A DNA stretch of 60,000 nucleotides from Cristatella mucedo (taxonomy: Eukaryota; Bryozoa; Phylactolaemata; Cristatellidae), in the NCBI GenBank assembly GCA_009760855.2, contig WPIO01000030.1, positions 2,289,001 to 2,349,000 on the forward strand, read 5' to 3'. The position numbers and the translations under genes are program-made. The notes below the pieces were generated by a model. It saw only the letters and a list, made by a program, of their open reading frames with translations. It ran no database searches and was not told where the DNA came from. The first letter of the stretch is position 1. Each line of letters begins with the position of its first letter. Below are positions 49,400 to 60,000 of this stretch, piece after piece.

Positions 49400-50290
49400 G
49401 ATGGCATGCCGTCGTCTGATAAGGACTGTTCGTGGTACTTGAGCCCATCAACCTTCGGCCTGGCCACAGGGTTGGCCCACTATCACTGTAGTCGGAATCG
49501 CATAAGTGCCTCAGACGGCTCTCCTTTCGCCTCTCGCTGGCCTTCCCTGAAGTGCTGGCTGTGTGCACCGACCCTGAGGGCATCCAGCACTGGATCGTGC
49601 AGCGACTGGTTATCACAAAGCTGTGATAGGTCACCAGGCTCACGGGAGGCCTTTCTTGGGCGGCCCAGGCTGCAGGGCAGGGTCAGCTTTGCCTGACCAC
49701 GGACCGATTCGCCACCAATAACTTCCTGACCTCGGGTCTTGGCCAGTCGTTCCGGGCTTGGTGGTTTGTGTAACGAGCGAGCTTGGGCTTGCTGCCAGTG
49801 GCTGCTGCCAGAAGTCGAGCATATTCTGGGAAGGTTAACAGCTTCGGCCTATGCCGCACAGAGTCAGAGACCGTTTACTATGTGCTGAGCCACATCCGGC
49901 TGATGCTGCATGCAATTACGGCCAGATGTATCTACGTTCTGGGCCACCTAGTAGAGCTCTTTCGGCGATCGCACTCAAATGCACTTCAGCAGCATTGCTC
50001 TCCTTCCTGCCGATGGTTTCGCGCTTAAGCAGGACCTGGTTATTGAAAAAAGCAGTGATTTGGTAAACGTGGATGTGATAATGCCGTTCGAAGGTAGGGA
50101 GGATGCTCTCACTATGGAGGCCCGGAACAAGACCTACGAATTTGCAGCTATTGCCCGTTCTTTCCGGGCCACTGGCTACTGGTAAACAGTTGATGCAGCC
50201 TTTAGCGGTAGGGCTCTTGGCAGCCGGCGGCTAAACAATGAAGCTTGCCTGGCTGACCTCGGCAGCTCACTCAGGGAGAGGACGGCTTTG
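49400..50290 (+). mobile_element. RLE-type LINE (R2/NeSL-like), C-terminal remnant
   Basis: Frame 1 from about 49500 reads, with a few stops, RFATNNFLTSGLGQSFRAWW, then RASLGLLPV, then LCRTESETVYYVLSH: the conserved region and the Cys/His knuckle that precede the restriction-like endonuclease in R2-type elements. After a frameshift, 49979-50185 gives QDLVIEK, VDVIMPFEGREDAL and YEFAAIARSFRATGYW, matching the PDLV, VDVTVPFE, LA.ALRA.GY pattern of the endonuclease core, and then GRALGSRRLNNE beyond the stop. The RT is not visible. This is a different LINE class from families A and B. Confidence 0.75.
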
Positions 50291-52859
50291 AGGCCGCATA
50301 TTTAACTATCGCCGCCCCGAGTCTCCAAAGGCACTACCGGCTCTGAAGCCGTGTGGTCCCTGTTCCTGAACCGGGAGGATGGGTAGCATCCATGACCCCG
50401 GCAGAGCAGGGCACCGATCTCAACCCAGTCTACGCCAAGAGCTCAAGACCACTCAGTAACGGCAAGCATTCCGACGGCAGGAGAAGTATCCTGACGGCAG
50501 GCAGTGCGACCTGATTATTGGGCGTAGACGACCACCAAACCGAATGCGGCAGCTGGTGAAGCCTTTTGGTAAGCTGCAGCATGCGCCTCCTCGGTCGAGC
50601 TTTCAGCTTTACAACATGACATGGTTGCCGTTGCCCAGAGTAAATCGCTGGAAAAAAGACCTGCACGTTTTTGCGGGCTATTTCTTTAGCCATTTATTAT
50701 ATATGGTTCGTATCCTTCATCCCACACTTGCAGTCTACCAATCTTGTTCTTGCTATCTAATTACTTTACTGAAAATCTTGAGTTTATTAGTTAAATATTT
50801 GTGCATAGCATGCCATTAATGATTGCCAAAGACACCAACAATAAAGTAAGCAGCCCAAGTGAAATTCGGGTCCACTCATTTCTTGACTTCCTGGAGAACT
50901 TTGGTTTGGTCCTAACAAATTGTCCTACTAAGATAATCGTATACTACTGAAAGATCCAAGCGGACATCTACCACTTTAAGAAAATAGGTATGCTCCGCAG
51001 TCCTTCACAATGATCGCCTTCAAGTTTGCATTCAGTCCTCGGTGTGATATTGTGTGGTATTCTATAGTACTGATCTGCGACAGTACATCAATGCAAAGCA
51101 TAAATAGGAAAATGGAAAAAATTTTGCTCATTTAAATTGGTAGCTGCAACGTGCTCTCATAGCTGAAATTAAACGTTTTAATTTTAGAATATCCTAGGAC
51201 TACTACCTTACAACTGTTGATCAAGAGTGGCCGTGGCATTCCAGGAGCTTGAGGTCGTTGAATTACGGCCACATCTGTCATCACCCGAAGTTATGACTTG
51301 CGATTTAGGAATTTCTCAGCTACCAATTTGACTAGCTTAGATTGCGTGTTAGAAAGCTACCAGAGTGAGATCGGAAGTCACGATGAACCTATTTTTATTC
51401 AGTGAGTTTTTGCTGTACCACTTTTCCTATCATAACTCTACAACTGACATTAAGTGGCCGGCTCAGTAGCTACGTGAGCGAAAACTCAGGACCACCTTCC
51501 TAAGAAAAGAGAATATTTCCGGGAATTTTCATGGGTGCAGACTAATTTCTATATAGATTCTGTGGTTTCCTCCTGCCATTGTGGACGGGCAAGTTTTCCC
51601 AGCAATGTGAGCACAGAAAGTGAGCCAGTGCTAGTTTTGCCAAAACTAAACAGATAAGTTGCCTAAGACCGACTCTACAACAGGAAGAGACTAAAGAAGA
51701 AGCCTACGAGCTTCGTGCTGTAAGGGCTGAATGAATTCTTAACTTATTACATACCAAGTTAAATAAAGGAAGAGATGAAAGTAAATATTTGAATGCCCGC
51801 CGACCTTAGTGGTAGTATGGAGTCCTTGCCCAATAGTAGGCTAGGTTCACCAGCAAGGCTAGACTGACTATCTAGCCGGCAGAGACTCAGGCCCACATTG
51901 TAATGCTTACCAAAAACTTTCCGCGATTTTTCAGGGATATAAAAAACTTTCTTATCAAGCAATGCAGTGACATCCCCTATCTAATGTACCTTGGTTGCAC
52001 CACCAGCATTTATGCATAGTTGTCATTTTCCGGATCACAGGATCTAGTGATTGCAAAGGTTATGTTTCCAGATATTCCGGTTGTGCGCCCCCACCGACCT
52101 TCCCTTATCATTGCATACCATTATTTATCTTGTTTACCTCTTATGTTTTGATGAAGTATAGAAAGAGAGTAAAATCAAGTTATCAGACCACGAAACTTGA
52201 AAACGTGGAACCTAAGACTTTATTTTAAATTCCGCCATGATGCAGGTCATCCAGATCTGCAACTAGAGTCAACCTTCAGCTTGTAAATCTTTACTAATAA
52301 AGTAAAAATGAAAATTAAAAATTCTCTCTACTATAAGACTCCGTAGCTTCTGCCTGCGAAAACGGTCTTATAGACTCCCTTCAGTTAACCAATTGTTCGA
52401 TGAAGCCCATTTAAACCGCAGCCTTGAATGTAACCTTCGGAAGTCTACCTAGATTTAACGAAAATTTGGAAAGTTTAAAAGAATAATTTTTAGACCAAAA
52501 CAGGAACACTATAAATCAAGGGAAAATTTCCCACTCTAATATTACAGTTTTCCGTGCAGCCCCAAAATAGAAGCGAACAATTTGTTGCTAATGCTGAGTG
52601 TTCTCCATTCCGCAATACAAATTTTGTGATTGAAAAACCTTGTAGACATATATGCAAATAATCATGTGGTTATCCTGTATAGCTTCCTCTAAGCAGAGCT
52701 TATGTTTAGTCACGACCTAGGACCTTCATTGAACGATTTTCTGAAGTTTCTTTATTGAAATTCGCTACCATAGTTAGGTCTAGTAAAACCAAACTCGCAA
52801 CTTAATATCATCCCGGCTAAAGTTTTCACTTAAGCCTAAACTCAGTCCAGCCATAGCTC
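50291..52859. other. Unassigned, presumed intron
   Basis: GC-rich up to about 50650 (perhaps 3' UTR of the RLE-type LINE), then AT-rich. No further family or exon recognised. Confidence 0.3.
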
Positions 52860-53680
52860 AAATTTTAATGCTTCTCTGGGTGACAGTATTGCTAAAAAGT
52901 CATTTAAATCTCTAATCGAGAGATTATTAATTAAGGTGCATAAGGATTCAGCGGTCCCTTCAGACGATCAATCGGTTTTGATGCTTCCTTTTTTAAAGGT
53001 GCTTAGAAAAAATTTTGTAAGCAACTTATTGCACTTATTAAAACGAACTAGTTTTAGAAAAAATAAAAATTCATATTTTTAGCAAATACTGCGTTACTGA
53101 AACTGCTCTAATCCCTGTGAACAAGGATATCATATTTAGCAACGTTTACATGGACTTGACTGACTCAGCTCTGGTGGATCAACCCAGCTGAGTTCAGCTC
53201 TGATGATAATGATATCTTTCTTGGACGACTGAGAACAACGAGCAGCCAGGCAGATGAAACCCTAGTGCAAACACTTATCCAGATTGTGCTAAATATATAT
53301 CGTGCAGAATATTTTTATTGGCAGCCACATGTGAAGTCTCATCGGTCAGTTTTCCACAAGGTGTTCTCCCTTTAGGCTCACATTCATAAAAACTTGATTT
53401 AAGCTCATCAGATCGGCTACCGATTCTATGCCGAGGTAATCCAACTGTATATATATATTACTATTAGCAGAAATACAAATAGCAGAAATTTCCCAGCGAC
53501 TGGTAAGCTTAACGCTTATATTTAATAGATTTAATCTGTGGTAATTGCTAACTTTAATACACTAAATGGTTTCTTGACAGAACTGCTATACACAGGGCAC
53601 CCCCAGCTCAAGGCTGGACTAAAAAAATCTGCTCATGCACCTGTGGGACGCTCAACATATGCTTAAAAAGAATTACATTG
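52860..53680 (+). mobile_element. LINE family B, strongly decayed RT
   Basis: RT start with PFLKVLRKNFVSNLL near 52990, the segment before the DLS/DVS box near 53130, GYRFYAEVIQLY near 53415 (FYADDTQLY box with the second Asp lost) and GHPQLKAGLKKSAH near 53600. Every motif lies in order but in shifting frames. Confidence 0.7.
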
Positions 53681-54701
53681 CTAGCTGATATTGCTTAAGC
53701 TGCTGTATTGCAGTTCAATTTTTTGTGGCTACGAAAAATAATAATTAGGCCGCTATAAGTGATTATGAATGTAACTGAAGGGGTAATTAACACAACTCAG
53801 AAATTAAACACTGAGTCGTTTTGGGAAGGAGCTTTCATAGCTGCCAGTAAATCAATCGACTCAGAGTAGACGTCTTTTGCGAACCCATTAGGTGAGCTTT
53901 GGCTGTTTCTCCTTCAGATCTTACTGTATTGTTGTATTAGATTTAGTCTTCTTATGCCATCTAGTCCTGTATGAATCATAAATTAGCTGTTCTGTTACTA
54001 AGCATCAGCACTGTTGGCGACGGCAGTAAGCTTTAACTCGGCCGCCCAATGACTGTGGAACTCAATTCTCAAATTCTGTCTGCTGGGTATTTGCTGAAAA
54101 CGGCACGTATTCTCCAGTTATACTGAGCTGCTACTTTCATGCTGGTCACTTTCTCTACTTCCCAGCTGCCTTAGATATGCTCCCACTTTCTCTTTCTTAT
54201 CCTCACCGTATTTGGAAGAACATAGTTTGCATGTGTAAGAATTTAACAATTCTTAACACCTGCATATTTATTTATGTATTTTTTATAGTCATATAATCAG
54301 TGCCTTGATTAAAATACTTTTTTTTTTCAAAAGCGATATGTGAGGGACTACATTTAGATTGCAATGACTTTGTATTATTACTACTATCGGAATGTTTCAT
54401 ATGGATTGATTAGGAATGTAGTTCTGGGTGCCTTATGCTATTAATCATGGACCTAATTTATAATCAGGCTTAAGGCTGCTAAATTCTTCTTCAGCAATTA
54501 TAAGAAAATTAAAACCGACTTTTCCTCTGCTGACCATATGAATAAATTATTAACGTAAAATACGACTAAACCCAACATTCTAAAGCTCAATTACTTTAGC
54601 GAGCTCAATCATGAACTAACTAGACATACGGAAAAACCTTCTCAAAATATCCCAATAAAAAATTAAACGTACCTGAATAAACAGTAATTAATTATACTCA
54701 C
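53681..54701. other. Intron next to the CUB 1 exons
   Basis: No repeat family recognised. Confidence 0.4.
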
Positions 54702-54820
54702 AATTAGTGTATCCGACCGCCAGAGAGAAGCCGCTGGCGACGTCCGCATTATTAGTCCTAAAGGTTATTATGGCGCTTTCATATATATAAAGTGTCTTTG
54801 GAAGACTTTGTCCAGAGAAC
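54702..54820 (-). CDS. NETO/LEV-10-like gene: exon for second half of CUB domain 1
   Basis: 119 nt on the minus strand, phase 2 in and phase 1 out. Acceptor ...tatgtggtctag, donor gtgagt. Joined to the preceding exon it completes the CUB fold: SGQSLPKT, then the strand IITFRTNN, then ASGFSLAVGYT, matching the family pattern of a hydrophobic strand, T/S-D/N, and GF near the domain end. The Cys normally found in the CG of this segment is replaced (FSG), so the second disulfide of CUB 1 appears lost although its partner Cys pair is present upstream. The reading frame is uninterrupted across the join, which is strong evidence for a functional gene. Confidence 0.85.
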
Positions 54821-54896
54821 CTAGACCACATATACACGTTGATCACTTGTGCAAACTGATGCAGTAACTTCACATTAGATTGTAAGAGTTATTTAC

Positions 54897-55113
54897 CTAT
54901 ACAAATAATTGCCGTAAGTAAGAATCTCAATGTAATCGCAGCACTCCTCCGTGTCAAAGTAGGTAAAGTTAAGCACGACGAATTGGTAGTAAACTTCCTG
55001 GTAGCTGGATGTCGACCAGGAGCAGTTGACGTTATTAGGGTAACTGCGTGGATAATTTGGTGACTGAATGACGGAAGTACCCCTTATGAGACCGCCGCAA
55101 ATGGTCGAGTCAT
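54897..55113 (-). CDS. NETO/LEV-10-like gene: exon for first half of CUB domain 1
   Basis: Read on the minus strand this is 217 nt, open throughout. It encodes the N-terminal half of a CUB domain: DSTICGG start, the family hallmark SPNYPRSYP, then NNVNCSW (a Cys plus an N-glycosylation sequon), alternating hydrophobic strands, and EECCDYIEI, where the acidic residues match the usual calcium-site positions. The acceptor is ...tttgtatag before 55113 and the donor is gtaaat after 54897. The exon starts with two bases completing a split codon (phase 1) and ends phase 2, and it is followed by a 76-nt intron. CUB domains are extracellular beta-sandwich modules for protein-protein contact. With the CUB and LDLa exons downstream, the architecture fits NETO/LEV-10-type receptor auxiliary proteins. 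The domain call is direct; the orthology is inference. The preceding exon (signal peptide) was not found and is probably outside the window. Confidence 0.88.
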
Positions 55114-55269
55114 CTATACAAATTGGTCACTTTAGAAAGGACAACAGAAACGCTCTTCCTAGAGTACCAAATAGCAGAGGCACGTGAAGGATTTTGTGCA
55201 ATATCAAACAGTGATGTACGGTAGTTACTTAACGTAAGCTAGAGATTCGCTAAAGTAGCATAGCTTGTA

Positions 55270-55345
55270 GTTTTAATAATAATTTCATACTAATACACTT
55301 GATAGCATGCTCTCCGAAAACTCAATCTCTTTCTAGAGACATCGG
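55270..55345 (-). mobile_element. LINE family A, tail-only copy
   Basis: Complement of tail and hairpin (taataataatttcatac, ctccgaaaactcaatctctttc), about 75 bp. Confidence 0.75.
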
Positions 55346-55639
55346 TCTTGTGAGTGAAATATTCTTGATTCCTGAGATATTATTATTGTTTTTATATATA
55401 TTTATCCCTCAAAATTGTACCTTAGTTGTCTAGCGTTAGGCGGCATTAAAGCCCGACAATTGAAGTATGCAGGAAGGTTTTTCTATACTTTAATTAGGGT
55501 AGCATGCACCTTGCAGAGCAAATATTCTTTCCAGTTCGAATTAAGCTGTCACACCAAGGTATTCGCAATCGCCATTTGTGACTCATTAGACTTCCTTCCG
55601 CATGCTTTCTTGCATTGCAGCTACATTTAAAAATGTGAT

Positions 55640-56667
55640 CAAATGTATCTCCATGTGTAACTTCACCAAGCCAAAAAGACTATGTGAGTGTTACGCAGGA
55701 CAGTTTTGCATAGCCCACTCACAGCCTAAGTGGCTTTCGGTACACATTCGGTCGCCAGCAGACTTCGTTTCACTCAACAAAGACACAATTGGAAGCATAG
55801 CAGAGTCAGGAGAGCAGTTGAGGTTGTAATCAGCGTGGAAGTAGCAGCTCAAATCCACCTAAAAGAATGAGCCATAGTCGGAAGAAGGAGAGTAGTTATC
55901 GTTGAGTGAGAACTTTGGAAGCAAGTTCCACAGATAGGGCCGGCAGAGCTAACGCTTCTGTCGCCCACGGTCTTTAAGCAGAGTAATGGAGCAGCTATTT
56001 TATAGTCCACATAGGACCCGAGGGCACGAACAGGCTGATACATGTGTAGCAGTTAAGGTAGGTACGAACGAGCCAAGCCGTGGCGGGCCTTTTGGGTCAG
56101 GGTAAGGACTTTGCTCTATATCCATTGCTCAAACAGCATCCATCCTAGCTATTTTTAGTAAATGAGACACGTGCTCAAACTTCTGGGACTTAAAGACTAG
56201 CTTTGCAGCCATATTCCTAGTGAGTTGCAACGGCCTGGTTACTTTCTTTGGTAGACCAGGAAAAAGTCAGCTGGGTTAATCAAGCCGAGACAGACCTGAC
56301 GAGCTAGTAAACTTTTTGCAAGCCACTGTGGAAGGCAGCTCCTAATCTTAGATAGGGATCGGACGTGATGGCCAGCTGTAGAAGCAGGCTTCTGAATGAA
56401 GCTTGTAAAATTGAGACAGCTGTCGAAGACGACAACAATGTTTCGAGCACGTGCTGACGGTCGCACAACAGAATCACTTATTAGAAGAGCAGAGCCTTTT
56501 AATCCAGCCACATGCATAGGGTGCCCTATGAGCAGCTGTTCGGTAGTGTCACTTAGTTTTAAAACGTTTTCCGACGTCCATGATCGAATATCGACAAGGC
56601 AAGCATTCAGTTGATCAGTTGCTGCAGCAGATTTCGACGGTTCGCATGGCAAATACAGCTAAGTATG
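55640..56667 (-). mobile_element. LINE family B, 5'-truncated copy
   Basis: From the 3' end (atgtatctccatgtgtaac) through the post-RT region to the RT core. 56652-56239 minus is open and gives KLNAC-like, DIRSWTSENVLKLSD, TEQLLIGHP and LSKIRSCLPQWL. Truncated just after the catalytic box. It lies head-to-tail with the next copy, which ends exactly at its 5' truncation. Confidence 0.85.
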
Positions 56668-58200
56668 TAACGTATCTCCGTCAGTTACTCCACAAAGTCA
56701 TAAAGACCATGTGGGTATTACGCAGCACAGTTTTGGATAGCACACTCACAGCCTAAGCGGCTTTCGGTACGCATTCGGTAGCCAACAGACATCGTCTCAC
56801 GCAGCGAAGAGAAAGTGGGAAGCATAGCAGAGTTAAGAGAGCAGTTGAGGTAGTGAGTAGCATGGAAGTAGCAGTTCAGGACCGCTGAAGAAGATGTGCC
56901 ATAGTCGGCAGTTGGAGAGTAGATGTCGTTGCACAATAATTGTGGAAGCGAGTTCCACAGTTTACGACCTGCACAGCTAAAGCTTCTGTCGCCAACTGTC
57001 CTTAAGCGGAGGAATGGGACAGCTAATTTATTGTCCACACAGGACCTGAGGGCGCGAACAGGCTGAAACTGATGCCACAGTTCAGCTAGTTACGAAAGAG
57101 CCAAGCCGTGGAGGGCCTTGTGTGTCAGCGTAAGAACTTTGCTCTGTATCCTTTGCTCAACTGGCAACCATCCTAGCTCTTTCAGCAAAGGAGACGCATG
57201 CTCAAACCGCTGGGACTTGAAGACCAGCCTTGCAGCCATATTCATAGTCCGCTGTAGTGGCATAATAGCTTTCTTTGGTAGCCCAACCAAAAGTGAATGA
57301 CAATAATCAAGCCGAGACAGAACTAAAGAGCTAGTTAAATTGTTTACAAGCCACTGTGGGAGACAGCTTCTAATCTTGGATAGGGATCGGATGTGATGGC
57401 TAGCTGTTGAGGCAGTCTTCTGAATGAAGCTTTTGAAATTGAGGCAGCTGTCGAGCACGACACCCAGATTACGAGCACGTGGTGAAGGTCGCACAATAGC
57501 ATCACCTATTAGAACAGCAAAGCCTTTTAAGCCAGCTACAAGCTTAGGGTGTCCTATGAGCAGCAGTTCGGTTTTATCGTCATTTAATTTCAGGAAGTTT
57601 TCCGGCATCCAGGATCGAATGTCGGCAAGGCAAGCATTCAGTTTCTCAGTTGCTGCAGCAGATTCCGTCGGTTTAAATGACAAATACAACTGAGTATCGT
57701 CGGCATAAAAGTGATATCCTATTCCACGGGCCTTAATCACTTTTCCCAGAGGTCGTGTATAAATGGAGAACAGCAAGGGACCTAGTACAGACCCTTGAGG
57801 GACTCCACAGGTGACCCTTCTCATGTCTGAGACCTGACCCCCACACGACACGGATGGAACACTATTAGACAAGTATGATTTAAACCACGCCAGTGCTTCA
57901 CCTGCCAGACCGATCGTTGTTCTCAATTGTTCAAGCAGAACTTCGTGATTAATGGTGTCCAAGGCAGCTGACACATCTAGCAGAGCTAGGGCAGTGACAT
58001 TTCCGTCAACGTTGCCACGTAGACTGTCATTGTTAACATGGAGGGGAGTGGTTTTAGTGGAGTGCTGCCTCTTGAACCCAGATTAAAATGTTTCTGACAT
58101 TTCATTCTTTTTTAAATATTCAACCAGCGGCTTAGCAACAATTTTCCAAGAATCTTTGACAGGAAAGGATAAAGGGAAGAGAGTGATAGTTTGCAAGAAC
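56668..58200 (-). mobile_element. LINE family B, best-preserved RT (CR1/L2-type)
   Basis: The longest intact RT in the window: 57974-57090 minus is 294 codons, and same-frame RT sequence extends upstream to about 58180 with one stop (in ETF*SGF). Motifs in order: PVKDSWKIV, the DVSAALDTINHEV box, GVPQGSVLGPLLFSIY, GYHFYADDTQLYLSF (catalytic Asp pair intact), ADIRSWMPENFLKLND, KTELLLIGHP and QWLVNNL, then HKALHGLA. The rest (57038-56718) encodes the usual GDRSFSCAGRKLWNSLP end. Endonuclease absent through 5' truncation. Not capable of autonomous movement, but relatively young. Confidence 0.92.
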
Positions 58201-58249
58201 CTCTGTGTCTAATCAAGACAAGTCGCTTACTACGACACAATATTTGTGG

Positions 58250-60000
58250 TTCTGCGACGCTTCAGCTAGGATTAGAAAACCTACTAGCTCAATTTCGTCT
58301 GCCTGGTGGCAGCAATTCAATCTCCCATGCAGATACTCTGCAGTTTTTACAATAAGCAGTTAGGGATAATTGTTAGAAAATCCTACAATTCCTGTTGTAT
58401 GAGCTTCGTTTCCTATTCAATTCTTAATCGTTTGGCATCTGCTTAATGAACTTTGCCTTTGAAGGTCCTGGTCAGGAATTCCAGCCCAGTAACTTACTTA
58501 AGCACATGGAAACAGACTAATAAGCTCATGTATAAGGCTATGCAAATGAATATGTCATTAACCTCAGGTCATGTCCCAGCACCTTTCAAAAAAGCTGTAG
58601 TCAGGCCACTTCTCAAGAAATTGACAGTACACCAAGAGAACTTGAGTAACTACAGCCCAGTCCCTCTTCTACCATTCCTATAAAAGACACTGGAACGAGT
58701 CGAGCGGACCAGCTAAACTCATATATCGAAACCTCACACCTTGCTAGTAAGTTCCAGTCTGGCTTTAGAGCTAATCGCTCCAGTGTCAGCATTGCTTAGG
58801 GTGTACAACGACCTACTTAGGAATGCAGACATGGGTAGGCTGTCTCTGCTTTTTTGCATGATTTTTCGGCAGCTTTTGATACCGTCGATCACAAAGTTCT
58901 TCTAGAGCCCATCTCATCTCGCCTAGGCAGCACTGGCACTGCTCTGCAGTGGTTCAGGTCCAATCTCAGTGGGAGACTCCAGAGTATTGACGTGAATGAA
59001 CAAAGATCATCTGAGGTACCTCTGAAATATGGCGTTCCTCAGGGCTTCGTGCTAGTTCCGATTATTTTCACGGTTTCTACTCTCCCTCTTGCTGATGTGA
59101 TCGCCAAGCACAATCTAGGCTTTCACTTCTATGCGGATGACACTCAGTTGTACCTTTGCTTTGATCCCTCCCAGCCTTCGAGCACCTCCAATTCTCTAAA
59201 CTCACTTGCTGCATGCATTGATGACATTCGCACATGGATGACAGCAAATTTTCTAAAACTAAAAGATGATAAAAATAACTTACTAGTTATGGGCAAACCC
59301 AGTGTGATCCAGAGATTGGAAAGGCTGACGCTCAAAATTGGCTCTACCAGCACATCTCCAGTTGAATCAGCTCGATAAGTAGGTGTCATATTCCAAAGCG
59401 ACCTCTTGTTAGACGACCATATCAGCTCCACAGTCAAATCTGCCATTTTCACCTTCATAACTGCTAGAATTCTGGCTTGTTTAGATAAGAATACCACATC
59501 TAAGTTGGTCCATGCATTCGTGACATCCCGTCTCGACTTCTGCAACTCACTGCTTGCTGGCCTACCGGCATGTGCGATCAGGCGATTGCAGCTGTTGCAA
59601 AACTCTGCAGCTAGACTTGTCTGTCGTCAGCGTCGCAGTTGCCACATTACTCCACTTCTCGCCGACCTGCACTGGCTACCAGTCAAGCAACGGATTGACT
59701 TCAAGGTTTCGTCGCTCACTTTTAGGTCACTTCATGCTTTGGCTCCAGCCTATCTTTCAGATATACTCCCCCATCAGGCCAAGCATCGTACCACCCGCTT
59801 TTTGGAATCCTACCGTCTACAAAAACCCCTACAAACCTCAAATCCTTTGGAGACCATGCATTTAGTTCGTATGCTACCAAAGCCTTGAACTCCCTCCCGA
59901 CCTGCGTCAGAACATCCCTAACCTGACCACATTTAAAAAGAATTTGAAAACACACCTATTTAGGACAGCATTTAGTGGGTCCCTGTGATTCGTCCTTGAT
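58250..60000 (+). mobile_element. LINE family A, best RT copy, cut by the window edge
   Basis: Begins in the linker (ISHADTLQFFYNKQL near 58320), then SGHVPAPFKKAVVRPLLKK (58560-58620). The RT at 58854-59378 has FSAAFDTVDHKVLLE, YGVPQGFVLVPIIF, FHFYADDTQLYLCF and DDIRTWMTANFLKLKDD. After a stop (UAA following SAR) it continues with the C-terminus, 59406-59888 (RLDFCNSLLAGLP, RRSCHITPLL, DLHWLPVKQRID, ALAPAYLSDILPHQAKH). The 3' UTR starts at about 59890 and runs off the end. About three frame breaks. Its 5' end abuts the 5' end of the family B copy, head to head. Confidence 0.92.

Noticed and set aside
1-60000. CRISPR arrays, operons, rRNA genes or intact tRNA genes
   Set aside because: None seen; the tRNA-like sequences are SINE heads or a primer-site complement.

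Overview
The window is nuclear DNA of an animal, most likely an invertebrate. It is AT-rich and dominated by decayed retroelements. It shows spliceosomal exon/intron structure (short exons with matching GT...AG sites and codon phases) and no long bacterial-type ORFs. It also has long dinucleotide microsatellites and animal transposon families: CR1/L2-type LINEs, a pogo/Tigger-type DNA transposon, an RLE-type LINE and tRNA-derived SINEs. I cannot name the species.

The main host gene I can recover lies on the minus strand, and its coding exons had to be assembled by hand because each is short. Reading from high to low coordinates: CUB domain 1 in two exons (55113-54897 and 54820-54702), CUB domain 2 in two exons (43570-43369 and 43288-43173), and an LDL-receptor class A domain (33308-33162). 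Less certainly, a small transmembrane exon (33037-32986) and a C-terminal tail exon with two xPSY/xPNY-like motifs (4451-4332) follow. All five strong exons have good splice sites and a compatible phase series (1-2, 2-1, 1-2, 2-1, 1-1), so they join without a stop. The order CUB-CUB-LDLa, then membrane segment, is that of NETO/LEV-10-type auxiliary proteins of neurotransmitter receptors. The signal-peptide exon is not seen and probably lies beyond position 60000. The introns are loaded with transposons.

Repeat layout: LINE family A (CR1/L2-type RT, 3' hairpin, (ATT)n tail) has about twenty copies on both strands. One inserted inside another at 7809-8212, and the best RT runs off the right edge (58250-60000). 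LINE family B has its best RT at 58185-56668 (minus) and further copies at 241-1340, 22321-22562, 52860-53680 and 55640-56667. Other elements are an internally deleted Tigger-like transposon with both ends and TA duplications (16030-17297), an RLE-type LINE C-terminus (49400-50290), two copies of a tRNA-Leu/Ser-like SINE (12647-12817, 26513-26668), two opposed copies of a ~410 bp retroposon with an (ATTC)n tail (12069-12478, 14070-14503), and a ~2 kb long-inverted-repeat element (24749-26736). There are also LTR-retrotransposon hints (a tRNA-Trp complement ending in CCA at 11068-11106, and a repeated AATAAA block at 11385 and 49020) and a relic of a Cys/Trp-rich domain family (30330-30560).

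Several AT-rich stretches, notably 18.5-20.3, 27.4-29.5, 33.3-36.2, 38.6-42.8 and 50.3-52.8 kb, hold nothing I can name. Within the transcription unit of the minus-strand gene they are presumably intron.
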